Of a stretch of DNA of 64,000 bases, positions 56,584 through 64,000 are shown one piece after another. The notes beneath the pieces are model-generated. The model was not told the DNA's origin. It saw only the letters and a list, made by a program, of their open reading frames with translations, and did not search any database. The position numbers and the translations under genes are program-made. Position 1 is the first letter of the stretch. Each line of letters opens with the position of its first letter. This DNA comes from Hymenobacter gummosus (lineage in GTDB: Bacteria; Bacteroidota; Bacteroidia; Cytophagales; Hymenobacteraceae), in NCBI RefSeq assembly GCF_003970915.1, contig NZ_RXOF01000016.1:1-64000 (forward strand). The letters are read 5' to 3'.

Positions 56584-56964
56584 GTGAAAAGTCCGCTCCC
56601 GACTTCGTTTGCCCTGCTGCTGGCAGCTCTGTGTGCGGTTGCCGCTATTTTCTTGACGGGCGTGGTGCTGGTGTTTGGACGGATGCGCGCACTACCGGAC
56701 CTCGACGACGCCCGGCTTGGAGCAGCGGTAATCAATTGCCTGCTCCTGCTGGGGCTGCTGATTTACAGCATCGGGGGCGTGGTGGCCGGACTGCGGTATC
56801 GACAGAAGCGTAAGGCGCTGAATTGGATTGGGCTGGTAGGCAACTCACTGCTGCTGCTGGGTTTTGTAGGGCTGTTTGGCTATTCCTACTGGAAAAAGCA
56901 CCAGACCGTCAGCCGGAGCCTGCAGGGCCCGGTGGAAGTGGTGGAGCAGCAGGAAATCGACTAA
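56584..56964 (+). CDS. Small three-helix membrane protein
   Basis: This 126-residue protein begins with GTG and lies 15 bp after the aminotransferase stop, so it is probably co-transcribed. Three transmembrane helices (about 8-32, 48-68, 80-100) are separated by short loops. The basic RYRQKRKALNW between helices 2 and 3 suggests a cytoplasmic loop. The family was not recognised. A terminator follows. Confidence 0.72.
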   Translation: MKSPLPTSFALLLAALCAVAAIFLTGVVLVFGRMRALPDLDDARLGAAVINCLLLLGLLIYSIGGVVAGLRYRQKRKALNWIGLVGNSLLLLGFVGLFGYSYWKKHQTVSRSLQGPVEVVEQQEID

Positions 56965-56990
56965 GCGCCGTCCCTTTCGCCAAAAAACCG

Positions 56991-57032
56991 GCTGCCCGCC
57001 GCTGTCTGTAATATCAGACCGCGGCGGGCAGC
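56991..57032 (+). terminator. Terminator-like hairpin
   Basis: GCTGCCCGCCGC...TGTCTG pairs with CAGAC...GCGGCGGGCAGC, followed by GCTGTTTC. It can serve the small membrane protein gene and the reverse-strand frame at 57039. Confidence 0.75.
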
Positions 57033-57038
57033 GCTGTT

Positions 57039-57224
57039 TCATGGTGCCTCAGCCGGCGTGCCGCACACGCAGCGCGGCGACAAGTCGTACGCCAGGTCCA
57101 CCTCGGCCTGCAGCCAGGCCAGCAGGTGGCTGGCAGTAGACAGCGGGGCCGGGGCCGGAGTGCAGTCGGTCGGCGGGGTATCGGTGGAAGGCGGCGATTG
57201 GTTAGGGCAGGGGGGAAGCGACAT
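57039..57224 (-). CDS. Possible small hypothetical protein
   Basis: This 61-residue reading frame lies 60 bp downstream of the Tat-exported aminotransferase gene on the same strand and ends just before a terminator hairpin. The first half is Pro/Thr-rich and the second half reads SHLLAWLQAEVDLAYDLSPRCVCG. No family was recognised. Position and strand favour a real gene but the evidence is thin. Confidence 0.35.
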   Translation of the reverse strand: MSLPPCPNQSPPSTDTPPTDCTPAPAPLSTASHLLAWLQAEVDLAYDLSPRCVCGTPAEAP

Positions 57225-57284
57225 GCAAGCAGAGGAAAACGACGCGGGGCGGAGCGTCAGCGGAACAATGAGGAAGGCGGGGCC

Positions 57285-58496
57285 TCAGCGCGGCGGCAGC
57301 AGCTGCGGCCCGTCGACGGCCGGGGCCACCAGCAGGCGGGCCGGCTGCGAGCCCAGCGGAAACGCCCGGCGCAGCTCGGTCAGCTGGTCGGTGAGCTGCA
57401 GCAGCTGCTCGGGGGCGCCCAGGGCGGTGCGGGCCCAGGTGGCGCCGTCCTGGGCGGTGAAGTAGTGCAGGTGCAGGCCGCGCATGTGCAGGTAATCGGG
57501 GGCAATGGCCGGCAGCGAAGCCAGCGAAAAGCTCACGTAGCCGGCAAAGCTGGGCTCGTAGGGCAGGGCCAGCAAATCGAGGCGGCGGTGCAGCTCGGCC
57601 CGCAGGCGCCGGGCGGCCGTGCGCACCCGCTCGGCGTGGCGCGTGTCCTGCTGAGCCGCCAGGGCCGCGGCCAGCGCCGGCGTGGCAATGCCCCCGTCGC
57701 CCTCGGGCGTGGCCTGCAGGGCGGCCAGGCGGGCGGCCGTGCGCGGCCCGGCAATGGCGTAGCCTACTTTCAGGCCCGGCAGCGCGTGCAGCTTGGCGAA
57801 GGTGCGCGTGACGACCACGTTTTCGACGCCGGCGCGCACCAGCTGCACCATGGAGCAGCGGGCGTGGTTGCTCACGTAGGGCAGGCTGGCCTCGTCGATG
57901 AGCACCAGGGTGCGGGCGGCGGCCTGCCGGCAGAACGGGGCCAGCTCGGTGGGCTGCAGCAGGCCGCCGAAGGGGTAGTTGGGGTTGCTCAGGTACAGCA
58001 GCCGCGGGCCGTCGAGGTGGGCGAGCAGGAGGCCAAAATCGGGCTGGGTGCTGGCCGCCACCGGCACGCCGCGCACCTGGGCGCCGAGGCGGGCGGCGTA
58101 GTCCATCCAGGGCTGGTAGGTGGGCGTGCTGGCCAGCAGCTGCCCGCCGGCCACCCCGGCCAGCTGGGCCGCCAGCCCAAACAAGGCCGTGGAGCCGTTG
58201 CCGAGCACCACCTGCGCCGGGCTGACCTGCTCGGCCTGGGCAATGGCGCGGCGCAGTTTCTCGGTGAGCCGGGCCGCGTCGGGCGGGAAGTCGAGGGCGC
58301 GGGACAGGGCCTCGCGCACCTGCGGCGACGGGCCCCAGGGGTGCTGCTCCCCGTCGAGGCGGGCCAGGCCGGTGGGCCCGGGGCCGGCGGGGCGCTGAGG
58401 GGCGCTGGCCTGACTGCTGCCGCCCAGCAACAGGTGACCGGTCAGCAGCGCGCTGGCGCGCAGCCACTGGCGGCGGTTGATAGTAAGCGTGTTCAT
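57285..58496 (-). CDS. Tat-exported histidinol-phosphate aminotransferase-like enzyme
   Basis: This 403-residue fold-type I PLP enzyme has a twin-arginine signal: NRRQWLRASALLTGHLLLGGSSQASA (residues 6-31). The aminotransferase domain resembles HisC: GNGSTALFGLAAQLAG, STPTYQPWMDYAARLGAQV, YLSNPNYPFGG, VLIDEASLPYV and the PLP Lys235 in TRTFAKLHALPGLKVGYA. Tat export would deliver the folded, cofactor-loaded enzyme to the periplasm. The substrate is unknown; similar exported enzymes in other bacteria are also uncharacterised. It is divergent from a MocR-type regulator with the same fold. Confidence 0.88.
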   Translation of the reverse strand: MNTLTINRRQWLRASALLTGHLLLGGSSQASAPQRPAGPGPTGLARLDGEQHPWGPSPQVREALSRALDFPPDAARLTEKLRRAIAQAEQVSPAQVVLGNGSTALFGLAAQLAGVAGGQLLASTPTYQPWMDYAARLGAQVRGVPVAASTQPDFGLLLAHLDGPRLLYLSNPNYPFGGLLQPTELAPFCRQAAARTLVLIDEASLPYVSNHARCSMVQLVRAGVENVVVTRTFAKLHALPGLKVGYAIAGPRTAARLAALQATPEGDGGIATPALAAALAAQQDTRHAERVRTAARRLRAELHRRLDLLALPYEPSFAGYVSFSLASLPAIAPDYLHMRGLHLHYFTAQDGATWARTALGAPEQLLQLTDQLTELRRAFPLGSQPARLLVAPAVDGPQLLPPR

Positions 58497-58864
58497 AGCG
58501 GTGGTAATGAGAAAGAGCGTGAAATCCGCCGGAGTGCCAGGCCAGCCAAAGCCAGCCTGCGACGGACCAGGTAAGGACGCAAGCAGGAAGTGCGGGGCTG
58601 CGTACCACACTCATGCACCGGGTACCGGCGCGCCGGTTCTCAGGCGGCGCGCCGTCCCCACCGGCCAGCGTTAGGGGCTGGTCGGCTCTTCCTGCTTGCA
58701 GCCCGGGCGAAAACCCGACCGGCCCGGCAGCGTCCGGCGAGGCTCCAAAAGTGGGGGCTGCCGGGGCCGCGCCATCAGGCCGGTTGACAGATTTCGACCA
58801 GTCCGGCTACGCGGTGGGGGCGGCAGGACGTAAGTTGCGCCGGCTTTCTTCCCGCCTCCCCGCT
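58497..58864. promoter_or_regulatory. Divergent control region, aminotransferase/MocR
   Basis: This 368-bp gap lies between two divergent starts and contains no gene. A TTGACA (58784-58789) points towards the regulator, but no good TAnnTTTG follows at 17 bp. MocR-type regulators usually bind between themselves and the divergent target, so operators are expected here; no clear direct repeat pair was found by eye. Confidence 0.4.
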
Positions 58865-60388
58865 ATGCTTCCGTACCAGAGCCTCATTCTGCTGGACCGG
58901 CACGCTTCCATCCCGCTCACCCAGCAGATTACCACGGCCTTTATCGACCTGATTCAGCGGGGGACGCTGCCCCCGCGGGCCAAGCTGCCGGGCAGCCGCC
59001 AGCTGGCCCAGCTGCTGGCCGTGAGCCGGCAAACGGTGGTGGTGGCGCTGGAAGACTTGCAGGCCCAGGGCTGGATTGAGCAGCTGCCCAGCAAGGCCGC
59101 CACTGTGGGCGCCCGCCGGCCCGGGGCCGCGCCCGAGCCATTGGCCCCGCCCACGTCCGCCCTGGCCGCGCGGGCGGGTTTTGCCTTCGAGCCGGTGCGC
59201 CGCCCGGCCACGCCGGGGCCCTCGGGGCGGGCGGGGCTGCAGTTGGGCGGCGGCGCCCCCGATGCCCGCTTGGTGCCGCTGCAGGCCCTGGCCCGCAACT
59301 ACCGCGCCGCCAGCCGCCGGGCCCAGCGCCGGCCCGAGCTGCTGGGCTACGGCTCGCCCTACGGGCAGCGGCGCCTGCGCGAGCAGCTGGCCCACTACCT
59401 GCACGACACCCGCGGCGTGCCCGCCGGGGCCGACAACGTATTCGTGACCCGCGGCAGCACCATGGCTCTGTACCTGCTCACCGAGCTACTGGTGCAGCCC
59501 GGCGACGCGGTGGCGGTGGGCGCCCGCAGCTACAGCGAGGCCGACGCCATCTTCCAGCGCCGCGGCGCCCGGCTGCAGCGCGTGCCCGTCGACGCCGACG
59601 GGCTCGACACCGACGCGCTGGCCGCGCTGTGCCGGCGCGAGCGGGTGCGGCTGGTGTACGTGACGCCCCACCACCATTACCCCACCACCGTGACCCTGGC
59701 CGCCCACCGCCGCCGGCAATTGCTGGCCCTGGCTGCCACGCACGATGTTGTGGTGCTGGAGGACGACTACGATTTCGACTACCACTACGACGGGGCGCCG
59801 ATTCTGCCCCTGGCCTCGGCCGACCGCTCGGGCCGGGTGCTCTACATCGGCTCGTTGAGCAAGGTGCTGGCCCCGGCCTACCGCATCGGCTACATCGTGG
59901 GGCCGCCCGACGTGCTGGCCGCCCTGGCCCCGCTGCGCACCCTGCTCGACCAACTCGGCGACCCGCTGCTGGAGCTGGCCGTGGCCGAGCTGTTTGCCGA
60001 CGGCGGCCTGCAGCTGCACCTGCAGCGCAGCACCCGCGCCTACCACGAGCGGCGCGACGCCTTCTGCGCGGCCCTGCAGGCCCGGCTGGCGCCCTGGTTT
60101 AGCTTCGAGCCCCCGGCCGGCGGGCTGGCCGTGTGGGGCAGCTTCGCGGAGGAAATCAACCTGGCCCGGCTGGCGGCCGACTGCGCCCGGCAGGGCCTGC
60201 TCATCGGCGACGGGCAGGCCTACCGCCGCCCCGACGATGTGCGCGCCCACCTGCGGCTGGGCTTTGCCGCCCACACCCCGGCCGAGCTGCTGCACTGCGT
60301 CGATATCCTGGCCCACTGCCTGCAAATGCACTTCGACGTACCGGCCACCCCAGTCGGGCGCGTCGTGCAGCCGGTCTGGGCGCCCTGA
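58865..60388 (+). CDS. MocR/PdxR-type GntR regulator with aminotransferase domain
   Basis: This 507-residue regulator has an N-terminal GntR winged helix (residues about 12-80: SIPLTQQITTAFIDLIQRGTLPPRAKLPGSRQLAQLLAVSRQTVVVALEDLQAQGW). A flexible Ala/Pro-rich linker (about 80-125) leads to a C-terminal fold-type I aminotransferase-like domain with GYGSPYGQRRLREQLAHYL, YVTPHHHYPTTVTL and the PLP Lys333 in YIGSLSKVLAPAYRIGY. Such proteins sense PLP or an amino compound. Its likely target is the divergent Tat-exported aminotransferase gene. Confidence 0.93.
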   Translation: MLPYQSLILLDRHASIPLTQQITTAFIDLIQRGTLPPRAKLPGSRQLAQLLAVSRQTVVVALEDLQAQGWIEQLPSKAATVGARRPGAAPEPLAPPTSALAARAGFAFEPVRRPATPGPSGRAGLQLGGGAPDARLVPLQALARNYRAASRRAQRRPELLGYGSPYGQRRLREQLAHYLHDTRGVPAGADNVFVTRGSTMALYLLTELLVQPGDAVAVGARSYSEADAIFQRRGARLQRVPVDADGLDTDALAALCRRERVRLVYVTPHHHYPTTVTLAAHRRRQLLALAATHDVVVLEDDYDFDYHYDGAPILPLASADRSGRVLYIGSLSKVLAPAYRIGYIVGPPDVLAALAPLRTLLDQLGDPLLELAVAELFADGGLQLHLQRSTRAYHERRDAFCAALQARLAPWFSFEPPAGGLAVWGSFAEEINLARLAADCARQGLLIGDGQAYRRPDDVRAHLRLGFAAHTPAELLHCVDILAHCLQMHFDVPATPVGRVVQPVWAP

Positions 60389-60446
60389 TACCGCCGGGGC
60401 CGCCCGGCCCGGCGCATTTTCCATTCCTAATTCCATTCACCTCACG

Positions 60447-60995
60447 ATGAATCCTTCGACCGACGCCGACGAGCATTTGCGCTACCCCATCGGCCGGGTA
60501 CAGCTACCCGAGCAGCCGCTCACGCCCGCCGAGCGGCACGAATACATCCAGCAGCTAACCGAGCTGCCCGCCCAGCTGCGCAAAGCCGCCCAGGCCGCCG
60601 GCGGGGTGCGCCTGGAGCAGCCTTACCGCCCCGGCGGCTGGAATGGCCGGCAGGTCATCCACCACCTGGCCGACGCCCACCTGCACAACTACCTGCGCTT
60701 TCACCTGGCCCTGACCGAGGAGCACCCCACCATCCCGGCCTGGAACCCCAACGCCTGGGCGCAGCTGCCCGATGTGCAAGCCACGCCCATTATGGTGTCC
60801 CTGGGCCTGCTGGAGTACCTGCACACGCGTTGGGGGGTGCTGCTGCACAACCTCCCCGCGGCCGACTGGCAGCGCACGTTTTATCACCCGGTGTTTGAGC
60901 GCGTGTACACCCTGGACCAGGCCCTGGTGCAGTACGCCTGGCACGGCCGGCACCATTTGGGCCATTTACAACTGCTGGCGCGGGAACAAGCCTAG
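60447..60995 (+). CDS. DinB/YfiT-type metal-dependent hydrolase (putative bacillithiol transferase)
   Basis: This 182-residue protein has LRYPIGRVQLPEQPLTPAERHEYIQQLTELPAQLRKAA, then GGWNGRQVIHHLADAHLHNYLRF (metal-binding His), WNPNAWAQLPDV and the C-terminal WHGRHHLGHL (two more His ligands). This is the YfiT subgroup of the DinB fold. YfiT homologues are putative bacillithiol S-transferases. It lies 58 bp after the MocR gene on the same strand. The ATG at 60447 gives the typical start. Confidence 0.9.
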   Translation: MNPSTDADEHLRYPIGRVQLPEQPLTPAERHEYIQQLTELPAQLRKAAQAAGGVRLEQPYRPGGWNGRQVIHHLADAHLHNYLRFHLALTEEHPTIPAWNPNAWAQLPDVQATPIMVSLGLLEYLHTRWGVLLHNLPAADWQRTFYHPVFERVYTLDQALVQYAWHGRHHLGHLQLLAREQA

Positions 60996-61006
60996 CTCTG
61001 CGGCCG

Positions 61007-61549
61007 ATGAGTGAGATATTCGCCTGCCACCTCGACGCCGACCCCGAGGAACAGGACGCCTGGCACATGACCACCAAGTCCTTTGCCTTCGGCGTGTTCG
61101 TTTTCGGAACGCGCAAAGAGTTGGAGGAAAAATACGCGGGCGTGCTGACCCCCGAGGAAATACGCCTAGCGCAGCCGGCGCCGGAAGCGCCTTTTGCCTT
61201 CGACCCGACCCCGGAGGAGCTGGCCGCGGCCGTAGCCCGGGAGGCCGCCCGCTTTCAACAGTTTGCCGGTCGGCCGCACCCCAATCTGGAACTGCTGACG
61301 CAGCGCGTACAGGAGGAGAATGAGCGCAACCTGGAGCGGGTACGGGAGTACCAGGCCACCCGGCCCGACATCCGCCGGCCGGCCGAGTTGCTGGCAGTGC
61401 TCCAAAAAATCGAGCAGCACCTGCGCGCCAGTGGTATAGACAGCTACAACGGACGCGACGATTTCCGCTTCGACATTGACTTTGCCTGCCTGGGCGACTT
61501 TCTGCGCGAGGCGGACCGGCAAGGAAAGCTGGTATGCTGGAGCTATTGA
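61007..61549 (+). CDS. Uncharacterised soluble protein
   Basis: This 180-residue acidic protein has WHMTTKSFAFGVFVFGTRKELEEKYAGVLTPEEI near the start, a helical centre (LELLTQRVQEENERNLERVREYQ) and DFRFDIDFACLGDFLREADRQGK at the end. There is no signal peptide. It starts 11 bp after the DinB gene stop, so it is probably in the same operon. Function unknown. Confidence 0.72.
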   Translation: MSEIFACHLDADPEEQDAWHMTTKSFAFGVFVFGTRKELEEKYAGVLTPEEIRLAQPAPEAPFAFDPTPEELAAAVAREAARFQQFAGRPHPNLELLTQRVQEENERNLERVREYQATRPDIRRPAELLAVLQKIEQHLRASGIDSYNGRDDFRFDIDFACLGDFLREADRQGKLVCWSY

Positions 61550-61568
61550 CCGGGCCCAGGCGCTAAAA

Positions 61569-61612
61569 GCCCGCGGCGGCCCGCTCCCGGAAGGGAACGG
61601 GCCGCCGCGGGC
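61569..61612. terminator. Strong hairpin terminator
   Basis: The perfect 15-bp arms GCCCGCGGCGGCCCG/CGGGCCGCCGCGGGC lie around 14 bases, between the convergent genes at 61007 and 61627. Confidence 0.8.
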
Positions 61613-61626
61613 AAGGCGAGTAGATT

Positions 61627-61896
61627 TTAGTGGGCGCCGTGGTGCTCGTCGATGGCGTGGTCCATGGCTTGCTTGAACGCGTCGAGCAGCCGGTCCCGCT
61701 CGTCGTTGGTGCTGTGGCGCAGCATGCGCTCCACCATGGAGCGGTACACGCGCACCATGAACTCGGCCCCGTAGGTATCGAGAAACCCGTCGTGAATTTT
61801 GTTGAAAGCCACTTTTTCGGCTTCGGAAATCGAAAGGGACAGGGCCAGCCAGGCCTTGGCGTTGTTGGCCAGGCTGGTTTTCAGGTCTTCATCCAT
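61627..61896 (-). CDS. Small helical hypothetical protein
   Basis: This 89-residue protein reads DEDLKTSLANNAKAWLALSLSISEAEKVAFNKIHDGFLDTYGAEFMVRVYRSMVERMLRHST and ends in a His-rich tail (HAIDEHHGAH) that could bind metal. It is fully helical with no signal peptide. The family was not recognised. Codon use is typical of real genes in the window. Confidence 0.7.
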   Translation of the reverse strand: MDEDLKTSLANNAKAWLALSLSISEAEKVAFNKIHDGFLDTYGAEFMVRVYRSMVERMLRHSTNDERDRLLDAFKQAMDHAIDEHHGAH

Positions 61897-62081
61897 GCGG
61901 GGCAGGGGAGGAGGGGAGTGAGAGGACAGGAGCCGGTCAGAACCCCAGGTGCAAGGTTAACCCCGCCGCTGCCGGTTTCGTGCTGGGGTGGCCGCTTATC
62001 TTTTCCCGCCGTGCCTCCTGGGCCGCGCCAGTGGTCTGGCCACCGGTGCATCCGGGCAAGCTCCCGTTTCTATCCGCGGTC

Positions 62082-62089
62082 TATCTTTG
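62082..62089 (+). promoter_or_regulatory. Bacteroidota -7 box of the sugar kinase gene
   Basis: TATCTTTG matches TAnnTTTG and lies 23 bp before the ATG at 62113. Confidence 0.6.
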
Positions 62090-62112
62090 CGGCTTCATTT
62101 TGCCTTGCCCCG

Positions 62113-63126
62113 ATGCCCGCTGCTGCCTCCGCGCCCGCCACGCTGCCCGACCTGTTTGCCGCCTTCAATGACCTGACCGTGCTCATCGTGGGCGACGTGA
62201 TGGTGGACGCCTACGTGTGGGGCCGGGCCACCCGCCTCTCGCCCGAGGCCCCGGTGCCGGTGGTGAACGTGACGCGCACCGAACAGCGCCTCGGCGGGGC
62301 CGCCAACGTGGCCCTGAACGTGCAGGCCCTGGGCGCCAAACCCCTGCTCTGCGCCGTCATCGGCGACGACGCCGGGGGCGACCAGCTGCTGCAGCTGCTG
62401 CACGAGCGGCAGCTCTCGGCCGACGGGCTGGTGCGCAGCCAGGAGCGGCCCACCACCGTCAAGCAGCGCATCCTGGCCCAGGACCAGCAGCTGCTGCGCA
62501 TCGACGCGGAGGTGGAAACCGACCTTTCGGCCACCGAAGACGCGGGCCTGACCGAGGCCTTTACCCAGCTGCTGGGCCGCGCCGACGTGGTCATCTTCGA
62601 GGATTACGACAAGGGCGTGCTGGGCGCCGACCGCATTGCCCGCTTTATCGAGCTGGCCCGGGCCCAGGGCGTGCCCACGGTCGTCGACCCGAAGAAGCGC
62701 AACTTCCTGGCCTACCGCGGCTGCACGCTGTTTAAGCCCAACCTGAAAGAGCTGCGCGAGGGCCTGAAGCTCGAATTCGGCACGCCCGACGTGGACCGCG
62801 CCGGCTTCGAGGCGGCGGTGGCCCGCTTGCGCGAGGTGCTGGCCCCCGAAGTGGTGCTGGTCACGCTGTCGGAGCACGGCGTGTTTGCCCAGCAGGGTGC
62901 CGATAAAACTTACCTGCCGGCCCACCTGCGCACCATTTCCGACGTCTCGGGCGCTGGCGACACGGTTATCAGCATTGCCGCCCTGTGCGTGGCCCTTGGA
63001 CTGACCGCCCCCGCCACAGCCGCGCTGGCCAACCTCGGCGGCGGGCTGGTGTGCGAGCAGGTAGGCGTGGTGCCCATCGAGAAGACGCGGCTGCTGCAGG
63101 AGGCGGAAGCGGCTGGGGTGCTGTAA
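62113..63126 (+). CDS. PfkB-family kinase, RfaE1/HldE-type heptose-7-phosphate kinase
   Basis: This 337-residue ribokinase-family enzyme most resembles the kinase domain of HldE (D-glycero-beta-D-manno-heptose-7-phosphate kinase). LTVLIVGDVMVDAYVWGRATRLSPEAPVPVVNVT is the typical start, RLGGAANVALNVQALGAK is the substrate loop, VDPKKRNFLAYRGCTLFKPNLKEL lies in the middle, and SDVSGAGDTVIS carries the catalytic Asp. There is no fused nucleotidyltransferase domain, so the partner activity must be encoded elsewhere. It supplies ADP-heptose for glycan or lipopolysaccharide synthesis. Confidence 0.92.
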   Translation: MPAAASAPATLPDLFAAFNDLTVLIVGDVMVDAYVWGRATRLSPEAPVPVVNVTRTEQRLGGAANVALNVQALGAKPLLCAVIGDDAGGDQLLQLLHERQLSADGLVRSQERPTTVKQRILAQDQQLLRIDAEVETDLSATEDAGLTEAFTQLLGRADVVIFEDYDKGVLGADRIARFIELARAQGVPTVVDPKKRNFLAYRGCTLFKPNLKELREGLKLEFGTPDVDRAGFEAAVARLREVLAPEVVLVTLSEHGVFAQQGADKTYLPAHLRTISDVSGAGDTVISIAALCVALGLTAPATAALANLGGGLVCEQVGVVPIEKTRLLQEAEAAGVL

Positions 63127-63150
63127 ACGGTAAAAGCGTCAGGGAAATTA

Positions 63151-63370
63151 GAACGTCATCCTGAGCGCAGCGAACCGAAGGAAGGCGAAGCCAAGGACCT
63201 TCCTCCAACCCCGCACCGCCGCTACCAACAAGGTGCCGCCGCTTGTGACTGCAAAGAAGCGCAGCCACCAACGTTAGGGCGTGGGTGGCTGCGCTTTGTC
63301 GTTGGTGCAGGGTTAGAGGAAGGTCCTTGGCTTCGCCTTCCTGCGGTTCGCTGTGCTCAGGATGACGTTC
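63151..63370. repeat. GTCATCCTGAGC element, copy 2
   Basis: The left end GAACGTCATCCTGAGCGCAG and right end CTGTGCTCAGGATGACGTTC are inverted, with AAGGAAGGCGAAGCCAAGGA nested inside both arms. The centre has a further hairpin (GAAGCGCAGCCACC and complement) and the word GTTGGTGCAGGGTTAGAGG shared with copy 1. It lies between the convergent kinase and hemE genes, 8 bp from the hemE stop. Confidence 0.85.
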
Positions 63371-63378
63371 TGGTTCCC

Positions 63379-64000
63379 CTACCCCACGTCCTGGCGCATG
63401 CGCAGGCTGTGCTCCTTCACCGTGTCGATGAACACGCGCACGCGGTCGGGATTGGTGTCGGGGTACACGCCGTGGCCGAGGTTGGCAATGTGGCGCTGCG
63501 GCCCGAAGCGTTCCAGCATCTCGATGGTGGCGGCGCGCACCTGCTCGGGTGAGCCGTACAGGGCGCAGGGGTCCAGGTTGCCCTGCAGCGTCTTGTCGCC
63601 GACGAGGGGGCGCACCTGGCGCGGGTCTTCGTTCCAGTCCAGCCCGATGGTGCGGCAGGGCAGCTGGGCAAAGTCCTCGTGGGCGAAGTAGGCACCCTTG
63701 GCAAATACCGTCACGGGCACGTCGGCGGGCATGGCGGCGCAGATTTCGCCGATGTAGCTGGCCGAGAAGGTGTGGTAGTGCTGCGGGTTCAGAATGCCGG
63801 CCCAGGAGTCGAAAATCTGCAGCATGTTGGCCCCGGCTTCCACCTGGGCGCGCAGGTAGGCAATGGTCGTATCGGTGATTTTGCGCAGCAGGGCGTGGGC
63901 CAGCTCCGGCTCCTGAAACAGCATGCGGCGGGCCTTGCTGAAGGTCTTGGAGCCGTGGCCTTCCACCATGTAGGCCAGGATGGTCCACGGCGCGCCGGCG
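63379..64000 (-). CDS. hemE: Uroporphyrinogen decarboxylase, 3' part
   Basis: The C-terminal 206 residues are inside the window; the 5' part lies beyond 64000. It catalyses conversion of uroporphyrinogen III to coproporphyrinogen III in haem synthesis. Recognised segments are [71 protein letters not shown] and [27 protein letters not shown], the standard C-terminal end of HemE. It is convergent with the sugar kinase gene. Confidence 0.95.
   Translation of the reverse strand, partial: AGAPWTILAYMVEGHGSKTFSKARRMLFQEPELAHALLRKITDTTIAYLRAQVEAGANMLQIFDSWAGILNPQHYHTFSASYIGEICAAMPADVPVTVFAKGAYFAHEDFAQLPCRTIGLDWNEDPRQVRPLVGDKTLQGNLDPCALYGSPEQVRAATIEMLERFGPQRHIANLGHGVYPDTNPDRVRVFIDTVKEHSLRMRQDVG

Overview
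The window is high-GC DNA from a member of the Bacteroidota and looks most like Hymenobacter or a close relative (Cytophagales). Supporting signs are a type IX secretion (T9SS) C-terminal sorting domain, several promoters with the Bacteroidota -7 box TAnnTTTG, many secreted peptidases and lipoproteins, DUF2911 and DUF6799 proteins, and a strong preference for G/C in third codon positions. That preference also produces many long false reading frames on the opposite strand. Identifications come from reading the translations; no database search was run.

Layout. 0-2.4 kb: end of an unknown gene, a 21-bp tandem repeat, and a sodium:solute symporter with a small overlapping membrane-protein partner. 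2.4-5.8 kb: a DUF2911 protein, two tandem YcxB-like membrane proteins (the first frameshifted), two related 80-residue proteins and a hicBA toxin-antitoxin pair. 5.7-11 kb: an MsbA-type ABC exporter, a TonB-domain protein, a second symporter and a nitronate monooxygenase. 11-20 kb: a ferritin-like DUF892 protein, an MBL-fold hydrolase, a BI-1 protein, an MFS exporter, an M61 peptidase and a methyltransferase. 19.8-21.8 kb: two PAP2 phosphatases flanking tRNA-Leu(CAG). 21.8-32 kb: a large GAF protein, lipoproteins, a T9SS cargo, an M16 peptidase pair and a dicarboxylate symporter. 32-36.7 kb: two DUF6799 proteins, one carrying a secreted Ppx/GppA-like domain, around a dipeptide epimerase, then marR-yceI. 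36.7-45.8 kb: an S9 peptidase, clpS, recR, pta and a DUF808 protein. 45.9-53 kb: lipoproteins, ackA and an S41 peptidase. 53-64 kb: a GT2/glycosylphosphotransferase-like fusion, an aminotransferase, a Tat-exported aminotransferase divergent from a MocR-type regulator, a DinB protein, a heptose-7-phosphate kinase and the 3' part of hemE.

How the genes fit together: this is mostly chromosomal housekeeping and envelope biology. Themes are extracytoplasmic proteolysis and peptide recycling (M61, M16 pair, S9, S41, dipeptide epimerase), acetate metabolism (pta and ackA, 5 kb apart), solute transport, and envelope glycan synthesis. No prophage, CRISPR array, integron or complete insertion sequence was seen.

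The most unusual content lies between genes. At least five families of imperfect palindromic elements are present. The most striking has five copies of about 180-250 bp, each bounded by CTGGCGCCGGTTTA-type inverted ends. Every copy touches or nearly touches a stop codon, and all five have the same orientation relative to that gene. Other highlights are the G7 frameshift joining two YcxB-like genes, a secreted Ppx-like protein, a Tat-exported aminotransferase, and a decayed copy of the ackA 3' end.
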